64,000 nt of DNA from Rhizobium sp. SL86. GTDB taxonomy: Bacteria > Pseudomonadota > Alphaproteobacteria > Rhizobiales > Rhizobiaceae. This document shows, one piece after another, positions 44,273 through 53,700 of the stretch. Under the pieces are notes generated by a model. That model did no database searches. It was not told the DNA's origin and saw only the letters and a program-made list of their open reading frames with translations. The translations under genes and the position numbers were made by a program. The stretch's first letter is position 1. Each line of letters opens with the position of its first letter. Location of the stretch: the NCBI RefSeq assembly GCF_026672545.1, contig NZ_JAPPRJ010000001.1, positions 1,804,001-1,868,000 on the forward strand, in the 5' to 3' direction.

Positions 44273-44827
44273 TCAGCCGGTCATCGCCTTGTCTGCGGCG
44301 AGTTCGCCCGGTGGTGTCGTGTTGCCCTCACCAAGCTCACGCTGCATAAAGACCGTATCCAGCCAGCGTTGATGTTTGAAGCCGGTGCCGGTCATGGTGC
44401 CGACCATACGGAAACCGAGTGCTGCATGCAGGGCGCAGGACGCCTCGCTGGCGCCGCCGATCACCGCCACCATCTGGCGAAATCCCGCCGTCGTGCAGCG
44501 GGTTACCAGTTCATTCAGCAGAGCCTTGCCGATCCCGCGTCCGCGCGCCTCGGGCGCAAGATAGATCGAATCCTCCACCAGCCAGCGATAGGCCGGCCGT
44601 GTGCGAAAAGCCGAGGCATAGGCATAACCAAGAAGCGTGCCATCCATGCCAACCGCGGCAATGTAGGGATAGTGCTTGGAGCGGATGGCCTCGAAGCGGG
44701 CGCGCATCTCGGCTTCGTCCGGCGGATCAAGCTCATAACTTGCTGTGCCGGTAAGAACGCTGTCGCGGTAGATTTGGGTGATGGCTGGAAGGTCCGACGC
44801 GGTTGCGTCGCGCAGAAGGAATGTCAT
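44273..44827 (-). CDS. GNAT acetyltransferase, phosphinothricin-acetyltransferase-like
   Basis: The 184 aa GNAT protein has the acetyl-CoA loop EARGRGIGKALLNELV and strands typical of the PAT/Bar-like subgroup: IYRDSVLTGTASYEL near the N-terminus, YAYASAFRTRPAYRWLVEDSIYL, and GFKHQRWLDTVFMQ at the end. Such enzymes acetylate phosphinothricin, methionine sulfoximine or other amino acids; the natural substrate is unknown. Its stop converges with the DUF2794 gene 24 nt away. Confidence 0.85.
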   Translation of the reverse strand: MTFLLRDATASDLPAITQIYRDSVLTGTASYELDPPDEAEMRARFEAIRSKHYPYIAAVGMDGTLLGYAYASAFRTRPAYRWLVEDSIYLAPEARGRGIGKALLNELVTRCTTAGFRQMVAVIGGASEASCALHAALGFRMVGTMTGTGFKHQRWLDTVFMQRELGEGNTTPPGELAADKAMTG

Positions 44828-44930
44828 GGAGGTTTGCGCGTCAAATCAGAGGATGGCAGAAGCTATGCCTCGATTGCCCGGATGACAATCCCGTGATTGC
44901 TGCAATTGGCGGCGCAGTTCGGATGCAATG

Positions 44931-44957
44931 AAAAAAGGCGGCCCGAGAGCCGCCTTT
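44931..44957 (-). terminator. Terminator of the Bax-inhibitor-family gene
   Basis: On the minus strand AAAGGCGGC and GCCGCCTTT (plus 44934-44942 and 44949-44957) enclose a 6-nt loop and are followed by a T-run (plus A-run 44931-44936). It lies 24 nt after the stop of the YbhL-like gene. Confidence 0.93.
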
Positions 44958-44980
44958 CCATGTGGAGTCTGTCGTCCGGT

Positions 44981-45712
44981 TCAGTTGTTGCGGTTGCCGA
45001 GGAACTGCAGCATGAACATGAACAGGTTGACGAAATCGAGGTACAGCGTCAGCGCGCCCATGATTGCCTTGCGGCCCATCACGGCAGCATCGTCGCCGTC
45101 ATAGTACATTTCCTTGATCTTCTGCGTGTCGTAGGCGGTGAGGCCTGCGAAGATCAGTACGCCGAGCACGGAGATGGCAAAACCAAGAGCCGAGGAGGCG
45201 AGGAAGATGTTGACGATCGAGGCGATGATCAGGCCGAAGAGACCCATGATCATGAACGAGCCCATGGCCGTCAGGTCACGCTTCGTCGTGTAGCCGTAGA
45301 GCGACAGAGCGCCGAAGGAGGCGGCCGTCACGAAGAAGGTCTGCACGATGCTCTGGCCGGTAAAGACCAGGAAGATCGACGACAGCGACAGGCCCATCAG
45401 CGCGGCATAAACCCAGAAGGTCGTCTGCGCGGCGGAGACCGACATGCGGTTGATCCGGAAGCTCAGGAAAAAGACCATCGCGAGCGGGGCGAGCATGACC
45501 ACCCACTTCAGCGGGCTCGCATAAAGCGCCGTGCCGAATGCAGTCAGCTGTCCACCCTCGACGGCAAGCTGCCAGGTGCCGAAGGCGGCAAGGCCGGTGA
45601 TGGCAAGACCGAGCGCCATCAGGTTATAGACCTTCAGCATGTAAGTGCGCAGGCCTTCATCGATCATCGCGCCGGTCTGGGCGCGCGTCTGGTAGTTAAA
45701 GCGGTCAGACAT
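44981..45712 (-). CDS. Bax inhibitor-1/YccA/YbhL-family membrane protein
   Basis: The 243 aa integral membrane protein has seven helices. It begins SDRFNYQTRAQTGAMIDEGLRTYMLKVYNLMALGL, and the C-terminal LTAYDTQKIKEMY with conserved Asp residues is typical of the TMBIM/BI-1 family, which forms pH-sensitive calcium leaks in the characterised bacterial member. E. coli YbhL and YccA belong here; YccA interacts with FtsH. A structured leader lies upstream and a terminator downstream, so it is monocistronic. Confidence 0.93.
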   Translation of the reverse strand: MSDRFNYQTRAQTGAMIDEGLRTYMLKVYNLMALGLAITGLAAFGTWQLAVEGGQLTAFGTALYASPLKWVVMLAPLAMVFFLSFRINRMSVSAAQTTFWVYAALMGLSLSSIFLVFTGQSIVQTFFVTAASFGALSLYGYTTKRDLTAMGSFMIMGLFGLIIASIVNIFLASSALGFAISVLGVLIFAGLTAYDTQKIKEMYYDGDDAAVMGRKAIMGALTLYLDFVNLFMFMLQFLGNRNN

Positions 45713-45726
45713 GGTGTCCTCTCAAA

Positions 45727-45828
45727 GCTCCGATGTTGCTACGGTGTCGAGCCCGATTGGCCCTGGCGCCGCTGCGGAGCCTCAGCAAGCATGCCTTGAA
45801 TATGCGCCGTCATATCCACGGCTTCAAG
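45727..45828 (-). ncRNA. Structured 5' leader, candidate ybhL leader RNA
   Basis: On the minus strand, before the YbhL-like gene, two stem-loops are visible. The distal one pairs CTTGAA with TTCAAG and GCCGT with ACGGC around a 7-nt loop (plus 45795-45828). The proximal one is closed by GCTCCG/CGGAGC (plus 45727-45732 and 45775-45780). The ybhL leader is a known alphaproteobacterial RNA motif found before genes of this family. Assignment rests on position and structure only; I could not align it to the motif. Confidence 0.45.
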
Positions 45829-45921
45829 TAGCAATGGCCCGAATCGCGTGCGAATCGACAAGGTGACAAAGATTTAATGCTGGCGGTTCCTGCAGGCCCC
45901 GCAAGGGATTGGGCCTGTACC

Positions 45922-48465
45922 TCACAGTTCGCGCAGGACGGGTGCCGCCTTCTGTCCGAGGATGCGCCAGGTTCCGAGGAGGCCGATGCCGACGGTCAGC
46001 ACCAGGGCGATGACAATCGTTCCTCCCGCCACATCCGGCATGAAGCTCGCCTGCAGGTTCATGATGCGGCTGACGACGAACCAGGCCGCGATACCCCCGG
46101 CGACCAGCGCAAAGATCGCGGTCGCCAGTCCCAGGATCAGGTATTCGTAGCTGAAGGCGCGGATCAGCATGGCACGGGTGCCGCCCAGCGTCTTGAGGAT
46201 CACCGCGTCATGGGTGCGCGCCCGATTGCCGGCGGCCAGCGCGCCCGACAAAACGAGGATGGAGGCCACCAGGGCCACCGCGGCGGCGGCACGGATTGCG
46301 GTTGCCAGCTGCCCGACGAGCTGTTCGGCAATATCGAGGGCATCCTTCACGCGGACCGTCGTGATCGTCGGGTAGGCGTTGGTGACGGCCCTCAGGATCT
46401 CGCCTTCCTGTGCCGGTGTCGCGTTCGCATCCGTCAGCGTGGCAAGCCAGGCATGTGGCGCACCCCGGAAGGTGTTGGGCGAAAACACCATGACGAAGTT
46501 GATCGACAGCGATTCCCACTCGATGTCACGGAAATTGGCAATGCGGGCGGTGATGTTGCGGCCGAGCACATTGACCGTCACGGTGTCGCCGATCTTCAGT
46601 CCGAGTTCTCCGGCCTCCTCGGCCGAGAAGGACACCAGCGGTTCGCCGCTGTAGTTTTCCGGCCACCATTCTCCCTCGGTCACCTTGGCGTTTTCCGGGA
46701 TTTTTTCCTCGTAGGTGATGCCCCGATCGCCGCGCAGGACCCAGCGTCCGCCGGGCGGCACGTTCATCTGCGTCACGTCCTGTCCGTTGAAGGCAATGAT
46801 GCGGCCCCGCAGCATCGGCACCAGATTGATCGTGCCCTCCGGCGAGGAGCGCCGAACGACATCGGTGAAGCCTTCACGCTCGTTGCTTTGAATATCGACG
46901 AAGAAGAAGTTCGGCGCGTTCTGCATCATCGTCCCGGTCAGCTGACGGCGCAGATTGCCGTCGATCAGCGCGAGCGTGACGAGCAGGGCAAGCCCCAGCC
47001 CGAGCGAGAGAACCACAGAGGAGGTGAGGGCGCCGGGACGATGGATGTTGCCGATCGCAAGCCGCAGGGCGGGCGAGTTCACGCGAGGGCTGCGCCGGGC
47101 GAGCGCGGATATTCCCGCCGCAACGAGACGCAGCAGAACAAAGGCACCGGCCACCGAGGCGAGGAAGACGACCGCGATGAAGCGCTCCTCAGCGGAGAAG
47201 ATGGCGAGCGCTGCAAGCGCCGCCAGCGCGCCGCCGCCAGCCAACAGATAAGGCCAGGAGGGCAGACGGGTCTGGTCAAAGCTCTGTTCGCGAAAAAGAG
47301 CGGTTGCCGGCACTTCGCGCGCATGGCCGAGCGGCAGGATCGCGAAGGCGAAGGTGGTCAGGATGCCGAACAGCGCGGCAAGGCCAAGCGCCGACGGATA
47401 GAAGGTCACCTCTGCCGGTACCGGAAGCACCCCCTGCAGGAAACCGAGAGCGACGAACGGGGCAATGGCGCCGATCACCAATCCGAAGAGAATGCCGACG
47501 CCGCCGATCAGCAGGATCTGGAAGAGATAGATCATCGTGACGACGAAGGCGGGTGCGCCAAGGCATTTGAAGGTCGCGATCGTCGTGCGTTTGGAATCCA
47601 GGAAAGCCCGGACGGCATTGGCCACACCCACCCCACCGACGATCAGCGCGGTCAGGCCGACCAGCGTCAGGAACTGCGAGAATCGGTCGACATTTTCGGT
47701 GAGCGAAGGGGCCGCGCGATCAGCGGTGCGGATCGACCATCCGGCCGAAGGGAACTGTTTGTTGGCGGAAGCCGCCAGCGTGCGGCGTGCCAGCGGGTCG
47801 TCGAGCTTGATCTTGTAGGCATGTTCCACCAGGCTGCCCGTCTGGATGAGGCCGGAGGCCCGCAGGGCGTCGCGGCTCATCAGCAGGCGCGGCGCAAAGC
47901 CGAAACCTTCCGAAATCGCGTCGGGTTCGCTGACGAGCGTGCCGGTGATCTTCAGCCGCGCATTGCCGAGTAGAAGTTCGCTACCGACCGGGATGCCAAG
48001 CCGCTCCAGCAGCAGAGGCGCCGCCACGGCGCCATAGACACCGTTGTCTTCGGCCATCATCTCGGTCAGCGGTTGCTGCGGCTCCGTGGTGACGGCACCA
48101 TACAGAGGATAGGCGGAATCGGCGGCCTTCACCTCCACCAGCGTCTGCTGCGATCCGTCCGGCACCCGGACCATGGATCTAAGGCCGGTGGTGACGGATA
48201 CCTGGCCGAGGCTGCGCAGATAGGCCAGTTCTTCGGCCGTGGCCTCGCGGTTGTCGAGTTCGAAGCGCACGTCGGCTGACAGCAGCGTTTGACCCTGCGA
48301 GGCAATGGCACCGGTGATGGCGCGCGACACGGAATTGACGGCGGCAATCGCACCGGTTCCGAGCGCGATACAGGCCAGGAAGATGTAAAAGCCAGACAAA
48401 CCGCCGCGCAGTTCGCGAAGGGCGAGCCGCAGCGCAATGGCAAGGCGCGGAACGACGGCGCTCAT
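45922..48465 (-). CDS. ABC transporter permease, FtsX/YbbP-like
   Basis: The 847 aa permease has about ten membrane helices: one N-terminal anchor, a large periplasmic domain, a central FtsX module, a second periplasmic domain and a final FtsX module. The layout is that of YbbP-type permeases of the MacB/LolE superfamily. GAIAAVNSVSRAITGAIASQGQTLLSADVRFEL is typical of the N-terminus. The ATG overlaps the upstream ATPase stop by 4 nt. E. coli ybbA-ybbP with divergent tesA has the same layout. The substrate is unknown; lipid or lipoprotein export is inferred. Confidence 0.9.
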   Translation of the reverse strand: MSAVVPRLAIALRLALRELRGGLSGFYIFLACIALGTGAIAAVNSVSRAITGAIASQGQTLLSADVRFELDNREATAEELAYLRSLGQVSVTTGLRSMVRVPDGSQQTLVEVKAADSAYPLYGAVTTEPQQPLTEMMAEDNGVYGAVAAPLLLERLGIPVGSELLLGNARLKITGTLVSEPDAISEGFGFAPRLLMSRDALRASGLIQTGSLVEHAYKIKLDDPLARRTLAASANKQFPSAGWSIRTADRAAPSLTENVDRFSQFLTLVGLTALIVGGVGVANAVRAFLDSKRTTIATFKCLGAPAFVVTMIYLFQILLIGGVGILFGLVIGAIAPFVALGFLQGVLPVPAEVTFYPSALGLAALFGILTTFAFAILPLGHAREVPATALFREQSFDQTRLPSWPYLLAGGGALAALAALAIFSAEERFIAVVFLASVAGAFVLLRLVAAGISALARRSPRVNSPALRLAIGNIHRPGALTSSVVLSLGLGLALLVTLALIDGNLRRQLTGTMMQNAPNFFFVDIQSNEREGFTDVVRRSSPEGTINLVPMLRGRIIAFNGQDVTQMNVPPGGRWVLRGDRGITYEEKIPENAKVTEGEWWPENYSGEPLVSFSAEEAGELGLKIGDTVTVNVLGRNITARIANFRDIEWESLSINFVMVFSPNTFRGAPHAWLATLTDANATPAQEGEILRAVTNAYPTITTVRVKDALDIAEQLVGQLATAIRAAAAVALVASILVLSGALAAGNRARTHDAVILKTLGGTRAMLIRAFSYEYLILGLATAIFALVAGGIAAWFVVSRIMNLQASFMPDVAGGTIVIALVLTVGIGLLGTWRILGQKAAPVLREL

Positions 48466-49172
48466 GCCAGAGCCGCTTTCGGCGCAGGTTTCGTGGCGCT
48501 GTCATCGGCAATCTCGCCGGAGCGGACGCGGATCTGGCGCGAGCAGCGCGCGGCGAGCCCGTTGTCATGGGTCACGAGCAGCAGCGTCGTGCCGCGTTCC
48601 TTCTGTTTGGAAAACAGAAGATCGGCGATCTGCCGGCCGGTTTCGGTATCGAGATTGCCGGTCGGTTCATCGGCGATCAGAACGGCCGGCGAGGGGGCAA
48701 GCGCCCTTGCGATCGCCACACGTTGCTGTTCGCCACCCGACAACTGGCCGGGATAGTGGCTGAGCCGCTCGCCGAGCCCGACAGCGGTCAGCTCGCGCCG
48801 CGCGATGTCGAAGGCATTTTTCACGTTTGCGAGTTCCAGTGGCACCGCCACGTTTTCCAGCGCCGTCATGTTGGCGATCAGCTGGAAGGACTGGAAGACG
48901 ATGCCGATATTGCGGCCGCGGAAATCCGCGAGCGCATCTTCGCCGAGCGAATGCAGCGGCGTGCCGAGGATGTTGATCTCGCCACTGTCGAGCCGTTCCA
49001 GGCCGGCAAGCACCATCAGAAGCGTCGATTTGCCGGAGCCCGATGGACCGACGATCCCGACAGCCTCTCCCTCGCCAATTCGCAGGTCAATTCCCTTCAG
49101 CACATGAACCGAGGCGGCTGCGCTTCCAAGGGTCAGATCGGCCTTCTTCAGCTCGATGATGGTTTTAGTCAC
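48462..49172 (-). CDS. ABC transporter ATP-binding protein, YbbA-like
   Basis: The 236 aa ATPase of the LolD/MacB class has Walker A GPSGSGKST, the signature LSGGEQQRVAIARAL, Walker B VLIADEPTGNLD and the switch His in LVTHDNGLA. It is coupled by a 4-nt overlap to the large permease gene. It is divergent from the TesA-like gene, as in E. coli ybbA. Confidence 0.93.
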   Translation of the reverse strand: MTKTIIELKKADLTLGSAAASVHVLKGIDLRIGEGEAVGIVGPSGSGKSTLLMVLAGLERLDSGEINILGTPLHSLGEDALADFRGRNIGIVFQSFQLIANMTALENVAVPLELANVKNAFDIARRELTAVGLGERLSHYPGQLSGGEQQRVAIARALAPSPAVLIADEPTGNLDTETGRQIADLLFSKQKERGTTLLLVTHDNGLAARCSRQIRVRSGEIADDSATKPAPKAALA

Positions 49173-49289
49173 GAAAAGCCATCCTATATTGGCGGGAGAG
49201 ATATCGATATCAGCAAGGCTACCGGCGTTATATCTTTACGCTACGGCTCCTGCAGCGCGACAGACCAACCCAATCTAGGGAAAAGCTTC

Positions 49290-49934
49290 ATGAAATTCAA
49301 AGCAGCCGCGTATCACGTGATTGTCATCACCGGACTGATCTTCGGCTCCGCTTTTGCGGTTCAGGCGCAGACACTGCAACTGGTCGGTTTCGGCGACAGC
49401 CTGATGGCCGGTTATCAGCTGGCGCCGAAGGAGTCCTACACGGCGCAGCTCGAGACCGCGCTGAAGGCCAGGGGGCATGACGTGGTGATCACCAATGCGG
49501 GCGTCTCCGGTGATACGACGTCGGGCGGGCTGTCGCGCATCGATTGGTCGGTACCGGACGGCACGCATGGCGTGATCCTCGAACTGGGCGCCAATGATGC
49601 GCTGCGCGGCGTCTCGCCGGAGCAGACGGAGAAGAACCTCGACTCCATGCTGGCCCGGTTGAAGGAGCGCAATATTCCGGTGCTTCTCGTCGGCATGATG
49701 GCGCCGCCGAACATGGGCGGTGATTACGGGCAGCGCTTCAATGCGATTTTCCCCAAGCTTGCGGCAAAATATAATGTGCCGCTTTATCCGTTCTTCCTCG
49801 ATGGCGTGGTGACGCATGAGGATCTGCAGCTTCAGGATCGCATGCATCCCAACGAAAAGGGGGTCGCGGTGATGGTGGAAAAGTCGCTTCCGGCGGTGGA
49901 AGCCTTCGTAAAATCGCTTCCGACCCCCAAATGA
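49290..49934 (+). CDS. TesA-like arylesterase / lysophospholipase (SGNH hydrolase)
   Basis: The 214 aa periplasmic SGNH hydrolase has a signal peptide ending near VQAQ (residue 27). Block I is LVGFGDSLMAG with the catalytic Ser, block III is LELGANDALRG with Asn, and block V is DRMHPNEKG with Asp and His. E. coli TesA is a thioesterase, protease I and lysophospholipase L1; rhizobial members are often called arylesterase. Position opposite the YbbA-YbbP-like genes is conserved. Confidence 0.92.
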   Translation: MKFKAAAYHVIVITGLIFGSAFAVQAQTLQLVGFGDSLMAGYQLAPKESYTAQLETALKARGHDVVITNAGVSGDTTSGGLSRIDWSVPDGTHGVILELGANDALRGVSPEQTEKNLDSMLARLKERNIPVLLVGMMAPPNMGGDYGQRFNAIFPKLAAKYNVPLYPFFLDGVVTHEDLQLQDRMHPNEKGVAVMVEKSLPAVEAFVKSLPTPK

Positions 49935-50020
49935 TTGTTGCAGGGCAAAAATCATAGCTTGCGCGGAACCCGATTGCGTGTTCCGCTATTGATATCGCAA
50001 GAGATTCGAGGAGGTTCGCT

Positions 50021-50608
50021 ATGCCGAGACTTTTCACCGCCCTCGAAGTCCCGCGTAATGCCGCCATGAGCCTTTCCCTGCTGCGTGGTGGCCTGCCTGG
50101 TGCACGCTGGATCGATGTCGAGAACTACCACATCACATTGCGCTTCATCGGCGATGTCGACGGTCGTACGGCCGACGAGATCGTCACCCGGCTTGACCGG
50201 ATCGATCGGGAGGAATTCCAGATCAGCCTGAACGGCATCGGCTCCTTCGGCTCGAAGAAACCGCATTCCGTCTGGGCGGGTGTCTCGCCTTCGGCGGAAC
50301 TCACGGCCCTTCAGGGCGAGATCGAGCGGATCTGCCAGCGGATCGGTCTTCCGCCGGATCCACGCAAGTTCATGCCCCATGTGACGCTGGCACGGCTGCG
50401 GTCTGCACGGGTCGAGGACGTCGTGCATTATCTCGCCGGACGCGGCAATTTCCACACGGTGCCCTTTAATGTCGGCAGGTTCGTCCTGATGTCGTCTAAG
50501 GAATCGGTCGGGGGCGGGCCTTACCTGACGGAGGAAGTGTTTCCGCTTCAGGAAAACCGGTCGCGTTATGCCACCAGTGATTATGTCGTGGAAAAGTCCC
50601 TCTATTGA
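50021..50608 (+). CDS. thpR: RNA 2',3'-cyclic phosphodiesterase
   Basis: The 195 aa 2H-phosphoesterase has the two HxTx motifs HITL (in [12 protein letters not shown]) and HVTL (in [10 protein letters not shown]). It begins [11 protein letters not shown], the family start. It opens 2',3'-cyclic phosphates at RNA ends; the older name is 2'-5' RNA ligase. A GAGGAGG-like site lies before ATG 50021. phhB follows after 23 nt. Confidence 0.92.
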   Translation: MPRLFTALEVPRNAAMSLSLLRGGLPGARWIDVENYHITLRFIGDVDGRTADEIVTRLDRIDREEFQISLNGIGSFGSKKPHSVWAGVSPSAELTALQGEIERICQRIGLPPDPRKFMPHVTLARLRSARVEDVVHYLAGRGNFHTVPFNVGRFVLMSSKESVGGGPYLTEEVFPLQENRSRYATSDYVVEKSLY

Positions 50609-50631
50609 TCAAAACCTCTGAGGAGACAGGC

Positions 50632-50934
50632 ATGCGGGACGCGCGGTTGGATCCTGAGGCTGTTGCGGCAAAGCTTGAGGGGCTCGACGGCTGGGCGCTC
50701 GATGAAGACGGGCTTTCGATCAGACGCAGCTTCCGGTTCGGCGATTTCGCCGAGGCTTTCGGATTCATGACGCGCTGCGCGCTGATTGCGGAGAAACTCG
50801 ACCATCATCCGGAATGGAGCAATGTCTATTCCAGGGTGGAGGTGCGCCTTACCACGCATGACAGTGGTGGGCTGACGGACCGCGATTTCAGGCTGGCAGA
50901 AGCCATGAACAAGGCGGCAGCCCGCACCGATTGA
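50632..50934 (+). CDS. phhB: Pterin-4a-carbinolamine dehydratase
   Basis: The 100 aa protein contains the PCD signature [18 protein letters not shown] followed by [17 protein letters not shown], with the catalytic His pair. It recycles 4a-hydroxytetrahydrobiopterin and may act on molybdopterin or as a helper of phenylalanine hydroxylase, which is not in the window. GAGGAGA before ATG 50632 fixes the start. Confidence 0.94.
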   Translation: MRDARLDPEAVAAKLEGLDGWALDEDGLSIRRSFRFGDFAEAFGFMTRCALIAEKLDHHPEWSNVYSRVEVRLTTHDSGGLTDRDFRLAEAMNKAAARTD

Positions 50935-50994
50935 AGTCGCGTGGCTTCGGGACCATATGGTTCTGCGATGTCACGAACTGCATGGGAGCGCGCA

Positions 50995-51411
50995 ATGGAC
51001 GACGTCAAGATCGGTGAGATCCTTCTGCCCGGGGATGAAGACACCCAGGAGCGTCAGGAACGTCAGGTTCGCTCGAAATTCTGGCCGACGATGAAACGTG
51101 CCGTCCGTTATATCCCTTTCAGCCGTGATCTTGCGGCAGCCTATTTCTGTGCCATGGACCCGCAGACGCCAACCCGTGTTCGCGGCGTGCTTCTGGCGGC
51201 GCTCGGTTATTTCGTCCTGCCGCTGGATTTCCTGCCGGACATTTTTGCCGTTGTCGGCTTTACCGACGATGTGGCGGTGCTGATGGCCGCCTTCCGGATG
51301 ATCCAGGCGCATATCAAGGACAGTCACTACCAGGCTGCCGACGAGGCCCTGTCGAACGAAGATGTGAGCGACGACAAGCGCGATCCCGCCGCCGCCCCTG
51401 CAGGGCGCTGA
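50995..51411 (+). CDS. YkvA-like DUF1232 membrane protein
   Basis: The 138 aa protein has one clear DUF1232 block, VRGVLLAALGYFVLPLDFLPDIFAVVGFTDDVAVL, typical of YkvA proteins of unknown function. The N-terminal 50 residues are charged and the C-terminus is Asp/Ala-rich. GGGAG before ATG 50995 supports this start over upstream in-frame GTG 50941 and ATG 50968. It closely follows phhB, perhaps in one transcript. Confidence 0.85.
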   Translation: MDDVKIGEILLPGDEDTQERQERQVRSKFWPTMKRAVRYIPFSRDLAAAYFCAMDPQTPTRVRGVLLAALGYFVLPLDFLPDIFAVVGFTDDVAVLMAAFRMIQAHIKDSHYQAADEALSNEDVSDDKRDPAAAPAGR

Positions 51412-51711
51412 TTGCAGCGGACCAGAGAGGGCGCCACGCCAAAACCTTTCACTCGTCTGCTTAGGAATGGATGTCCGATCAGCACCATCTGCCGTCGGCC
51501 CCAATCTTGCCGAATTCCTCGGTTCATTCGACAGGCGAGGGGAAGCGGCGATGGCGGACACTGTTCGATGGCGAACCGACCCCCTTGGCTTGACTGTCGA
51601 TGTATGCCGTTGACGGTTTGGTAACCGAAATTAAGTCAAAGTCTAACGGATCGCGACCGCGCCCGACCTGTGGTGCAAGGTCGGCCGTTGAACATAAATT
51701 GGCAGGACACA
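51412..51711. other. Intergenic region before the IalB-like gene
   Basis: These 300 bp hold the promoter of the IalB-like gene. A short inverted repeat CGGTTtgGTAACCG lies near 51614-51627. AGGA at 51704-51707 is the ribosome-binding site. I see no other structure, and no small open frame that looks coding. Confidence 0.35.
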
Positions 51712-52215
51712 ATGTTTGTAAGACAGATCGCCATCGCGTCGACCCTTCTGCTCGCATCCGTTGCAGTGGCTTCGGCCCAGGCGCCGAACAGAATTGGGAC
51801 CTTCCAGAACTGGGGCGCCTATTCCTACAAATCCGGCAACAGCACGGTGTGCTACGTCCTTTCGATCCCGACGGCCAAGGAGCCGGCGAGCGTCGATCAC
51901 GGGGACATCTTCTTCATGGTCTCCCAGCGTCCCGGCCAGAACATTTCCTATGAGCCGCAGGTGATGGTGGGTTATCCGCTGAAGCCGGATTCGAAGGTGA
52001 ACGTCACCATCGACAAGAAGAACTTCGTCATGTTCGTCAAGGACAAGGCGGCCTGGGTGGAAAATGCGGCTGAAGAGCCGGCTTTGGTTGCTGCGATGAA
52101 GGGCGGCAAGTCGATGACCGTCAAGGCGGTCTCCGTCCGCGGCACCAATACCAGCTACACCTATTCGCTTTCGGGCATTGCCGCCGCGCTGAAGCAGATC
52201 GAAACCTGCAAATAA
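51712..52215 (+). CDS. Invasion-associated locus B (IalB) family protein
   Basis: The 167 aa periplasmic protein has a signal peptide ending near SVAVASAQ (residue 22). The IalB domain follows, with the blocks RIGTFQNWGAYSYKSGNSTVCYVLS and AMKGGKSMTVKAVSVRGTNTSYTYSL and a conserved terminal Cys (IETCK), which probably pairs with the internal Cys. Bartonella IalB promotes erythrocyte entry; in free-living rhizobia the family is common and its role unknown. ATG 51712 is fixed by the signal peptide. It ends in a terminator. Confidence 0.87.
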   Translation: MFVRQIAIASTLLLASVAVASAQAPNRIGTFQNWGAYSYKSGNSTVCYVLSIPTAKEPASVDHGDIFFMVSQRPGQNISYEPQVMVGYPLKPDSKVNVTIDKKNFVMFVKDKAAWVENAAEEPALVAAMKGGKSMTVKAVSVRGTNTSYTYSLSGIAAALKQIETCK

Positions 52216-52239
52216 GCAGCGTTTGCCATAGCGATAGGA

Positions 52240-52265
52240 AGGCTGGTCGCTTGACCGGCCTTTTT
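52240..52265 (+). terminator. Terminator of the IalB-like gene
   Basis: GGCTGGTC (52241-52248) pairs with GACCGGCC (52253-52260), including one G-T wobble, across a 4-nt loop, followed by five T residues. Confidence 0.92.
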
Positions 52266-52331
52266 CCGTTGGGTGGTGACGCGCGCGCTATTTGATGCTA
52301 AAGGGCGCGGCAACCGTGGTCGAAGCCCGAC

Positions 52332-52436
52332 ATGGAGATCCCCATGGACCCCCATGCGCAACAGACCGCCCGACGCATTTCACACGAGATAATCCGGATT
52401 GCCCGGCGCCGGCGCGCCGAGATGCCGATCCGTTGA
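52332..52436 (+). CDS. Possible small basic protein (34 aa)
   Basis: This short open frame starts at ATG 52332 (a second ATG is at 52344) and encodes MDPHAQQTARRISHEIIRIARRRRAEMPIR as its core, a strongly Arg-rich, probably helical peptide. Codon choice is compatible with the neighbours. It ends 17 nt before the rlmN ATG. No clear Shine-Dalgarno is visible and no family is recognised. It could equally be chance open frame in the rlmN leader. Confidence 0.3.
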   Translation: MEIPMDPHAQQTARRISHEIIRIARRRRAEMPIR

Positions 52437-52453
52437 GTGGAAGAACCTGAGCC

Positions 52454-53695
52454 ATGTCCGTATCGCAAGTCGCCGCACCGGCCCTCACCGTCAAGCCGCC
52501 GCTCGTGCCACAGCCGGATCTCATGTCCGGCAAACCTTCGCTGATCGGCCTGACCCGCGAGCAGATGTCCAAGGCGCTGATCGAAAAGGGCGTGCCGGAA
52601 AAGCAGGTGCGCATGCGCGTCAGCCAGCTCTGGCACTGGCTCTACATCCGCGGTGTGTCCGATTTCGACGCCATGACCAATGTGGCGAAGGACATGCGCG
52701 AGATGCTGAAGCAGCATTTCACCATCGCGCGTCCCGAAATCGTCGAGGAACAGGTCTCGAACGACGGCACCCGCAAATGGCTGCTGCGCTTTCCGCCGCG
52801 CGGCGCCGGTCGTCCGGTCGAGGTGGAAACCGTCTACATTCCCGAAGAAGGTCGCGGCACGCTGTGCATTTCCAGCCAGGTCGGCTGTTCGCTCACCTGT
52901 TCCTTCTGTCACACGGGCACGCAGCGTCTGGTGCGCAATCTGACGGCAGAGGAAATTCTCAGCCAGCTGCTTCTGGCGCGCGATCGTCTGGGTGATTTTC
53001 CGGGCACCGATACGCCGCCCGGCGCCTTTGTGCCGACGGGCGAGCGCAAGGTCACGAACATCGTCATGATGGGCATGGGCGAGCCGCTCTACAATTTCGA
53101 CAATGTGAAGGATGCGCTTTTGATCGCGACCGATGGTGACGGCTTGTCGCTGTCGAAGCGCCGCGTGACGCTGTCGACCTCCGGCGTCGTGCCGGAAATT
53201 TTCCGCACCGGTGACGAGATCGGCGTCATGCTGGCGATTTCCCTGCATGCGGTGCGCGACGAGTTGCGCGACATGCTGGTGCCGATCAACAAGAAATATC
53301 CGCTGAAGGAACTGATCGAGGCCTGCCGGAATTATCCCGGCCTGTCGAATGCCCGTCGTATCACCTTCGAATATGTGATGCTGAAGGATGTCAACGACAG
53401 CCTGGAGGATGCCAAGGAACTGATCAAGCTCCTGAAGGGCGTTCCCGCCAAGATCAACCTCATCCCGTTCAACCCCTGGCCGGGCACCAACTACCAGTGT
53501 TCCGACTGGGCGACGATCGAGAAGTTCGCCGATTTCATCAACCAGGCCGGTTATGCCTCGCCGATCCGCACGCCGCGCGGTCGTGACATTCTGGCCGCCT
53601 GCGGTCAGCTGAAATCGGAATCGGAACGCATGCGCAAGACCGAGCGACTGGCGTTTGAGGCGATGATGATCGCCGGCCACGGCGAGGACGACTGA
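52454..53695 (+). CDS. rlmN: 23S rRNA (A2503-C2)/tRNA methyltransferase RlmN
   Basis: This radical-SAM methyl synthase of 413 aa methylates A2503 of 23S rRNA and A37 of some tRNAs. The Cys triad CSLTCSFC is at residues 145-152, preceded by an N-terminal helical accessory domain. [14 protein letters not shown] and the C-terminal [15 protein letters not shown] with the methyl-carrier Cys are further signatures. The N-terminal 25 residues are longer than in E. coli. The TenA-like gene starts 5 nt after the stop. Confidence 0.96.
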   Translation: MSVSQVAAPALTVKPPLVPQPDLMSGKPSLIGLTREQMSKALIEKGVPEKQVRMRVSQLWHWLYIRGVSDFDAMTNVAKDMREMLKQHFTIARPEIVEEQVSNDGTRKWLLRFPPRGAGRPVEVETVYIPEEGRGTLCISSQVGCSLTCSFCHTGTQRLVRNLTAEEILSQLLLARDRLGDFPGTDTPPGAFVPTGERKVTNIVMMGMGEPLYNFDNVKDALLIATDGDGLSLSKRRVTLSTSGVVPEIFRTGDEIGVMLAISLHAVRDELRDMLVPINKKYPLKELIEACRNYPGLSNARRITFEYVMLKDVNDSLEDAKELIKLLKGVPAKINLIPFNPWPGTNYQCSDWATIEKFADFINQAGYASPIRTPRGRDILAACGQLKSESERMRKTERLAFEAMMIAGHGEDD

Positions 53696-53700
53696 GTGCC

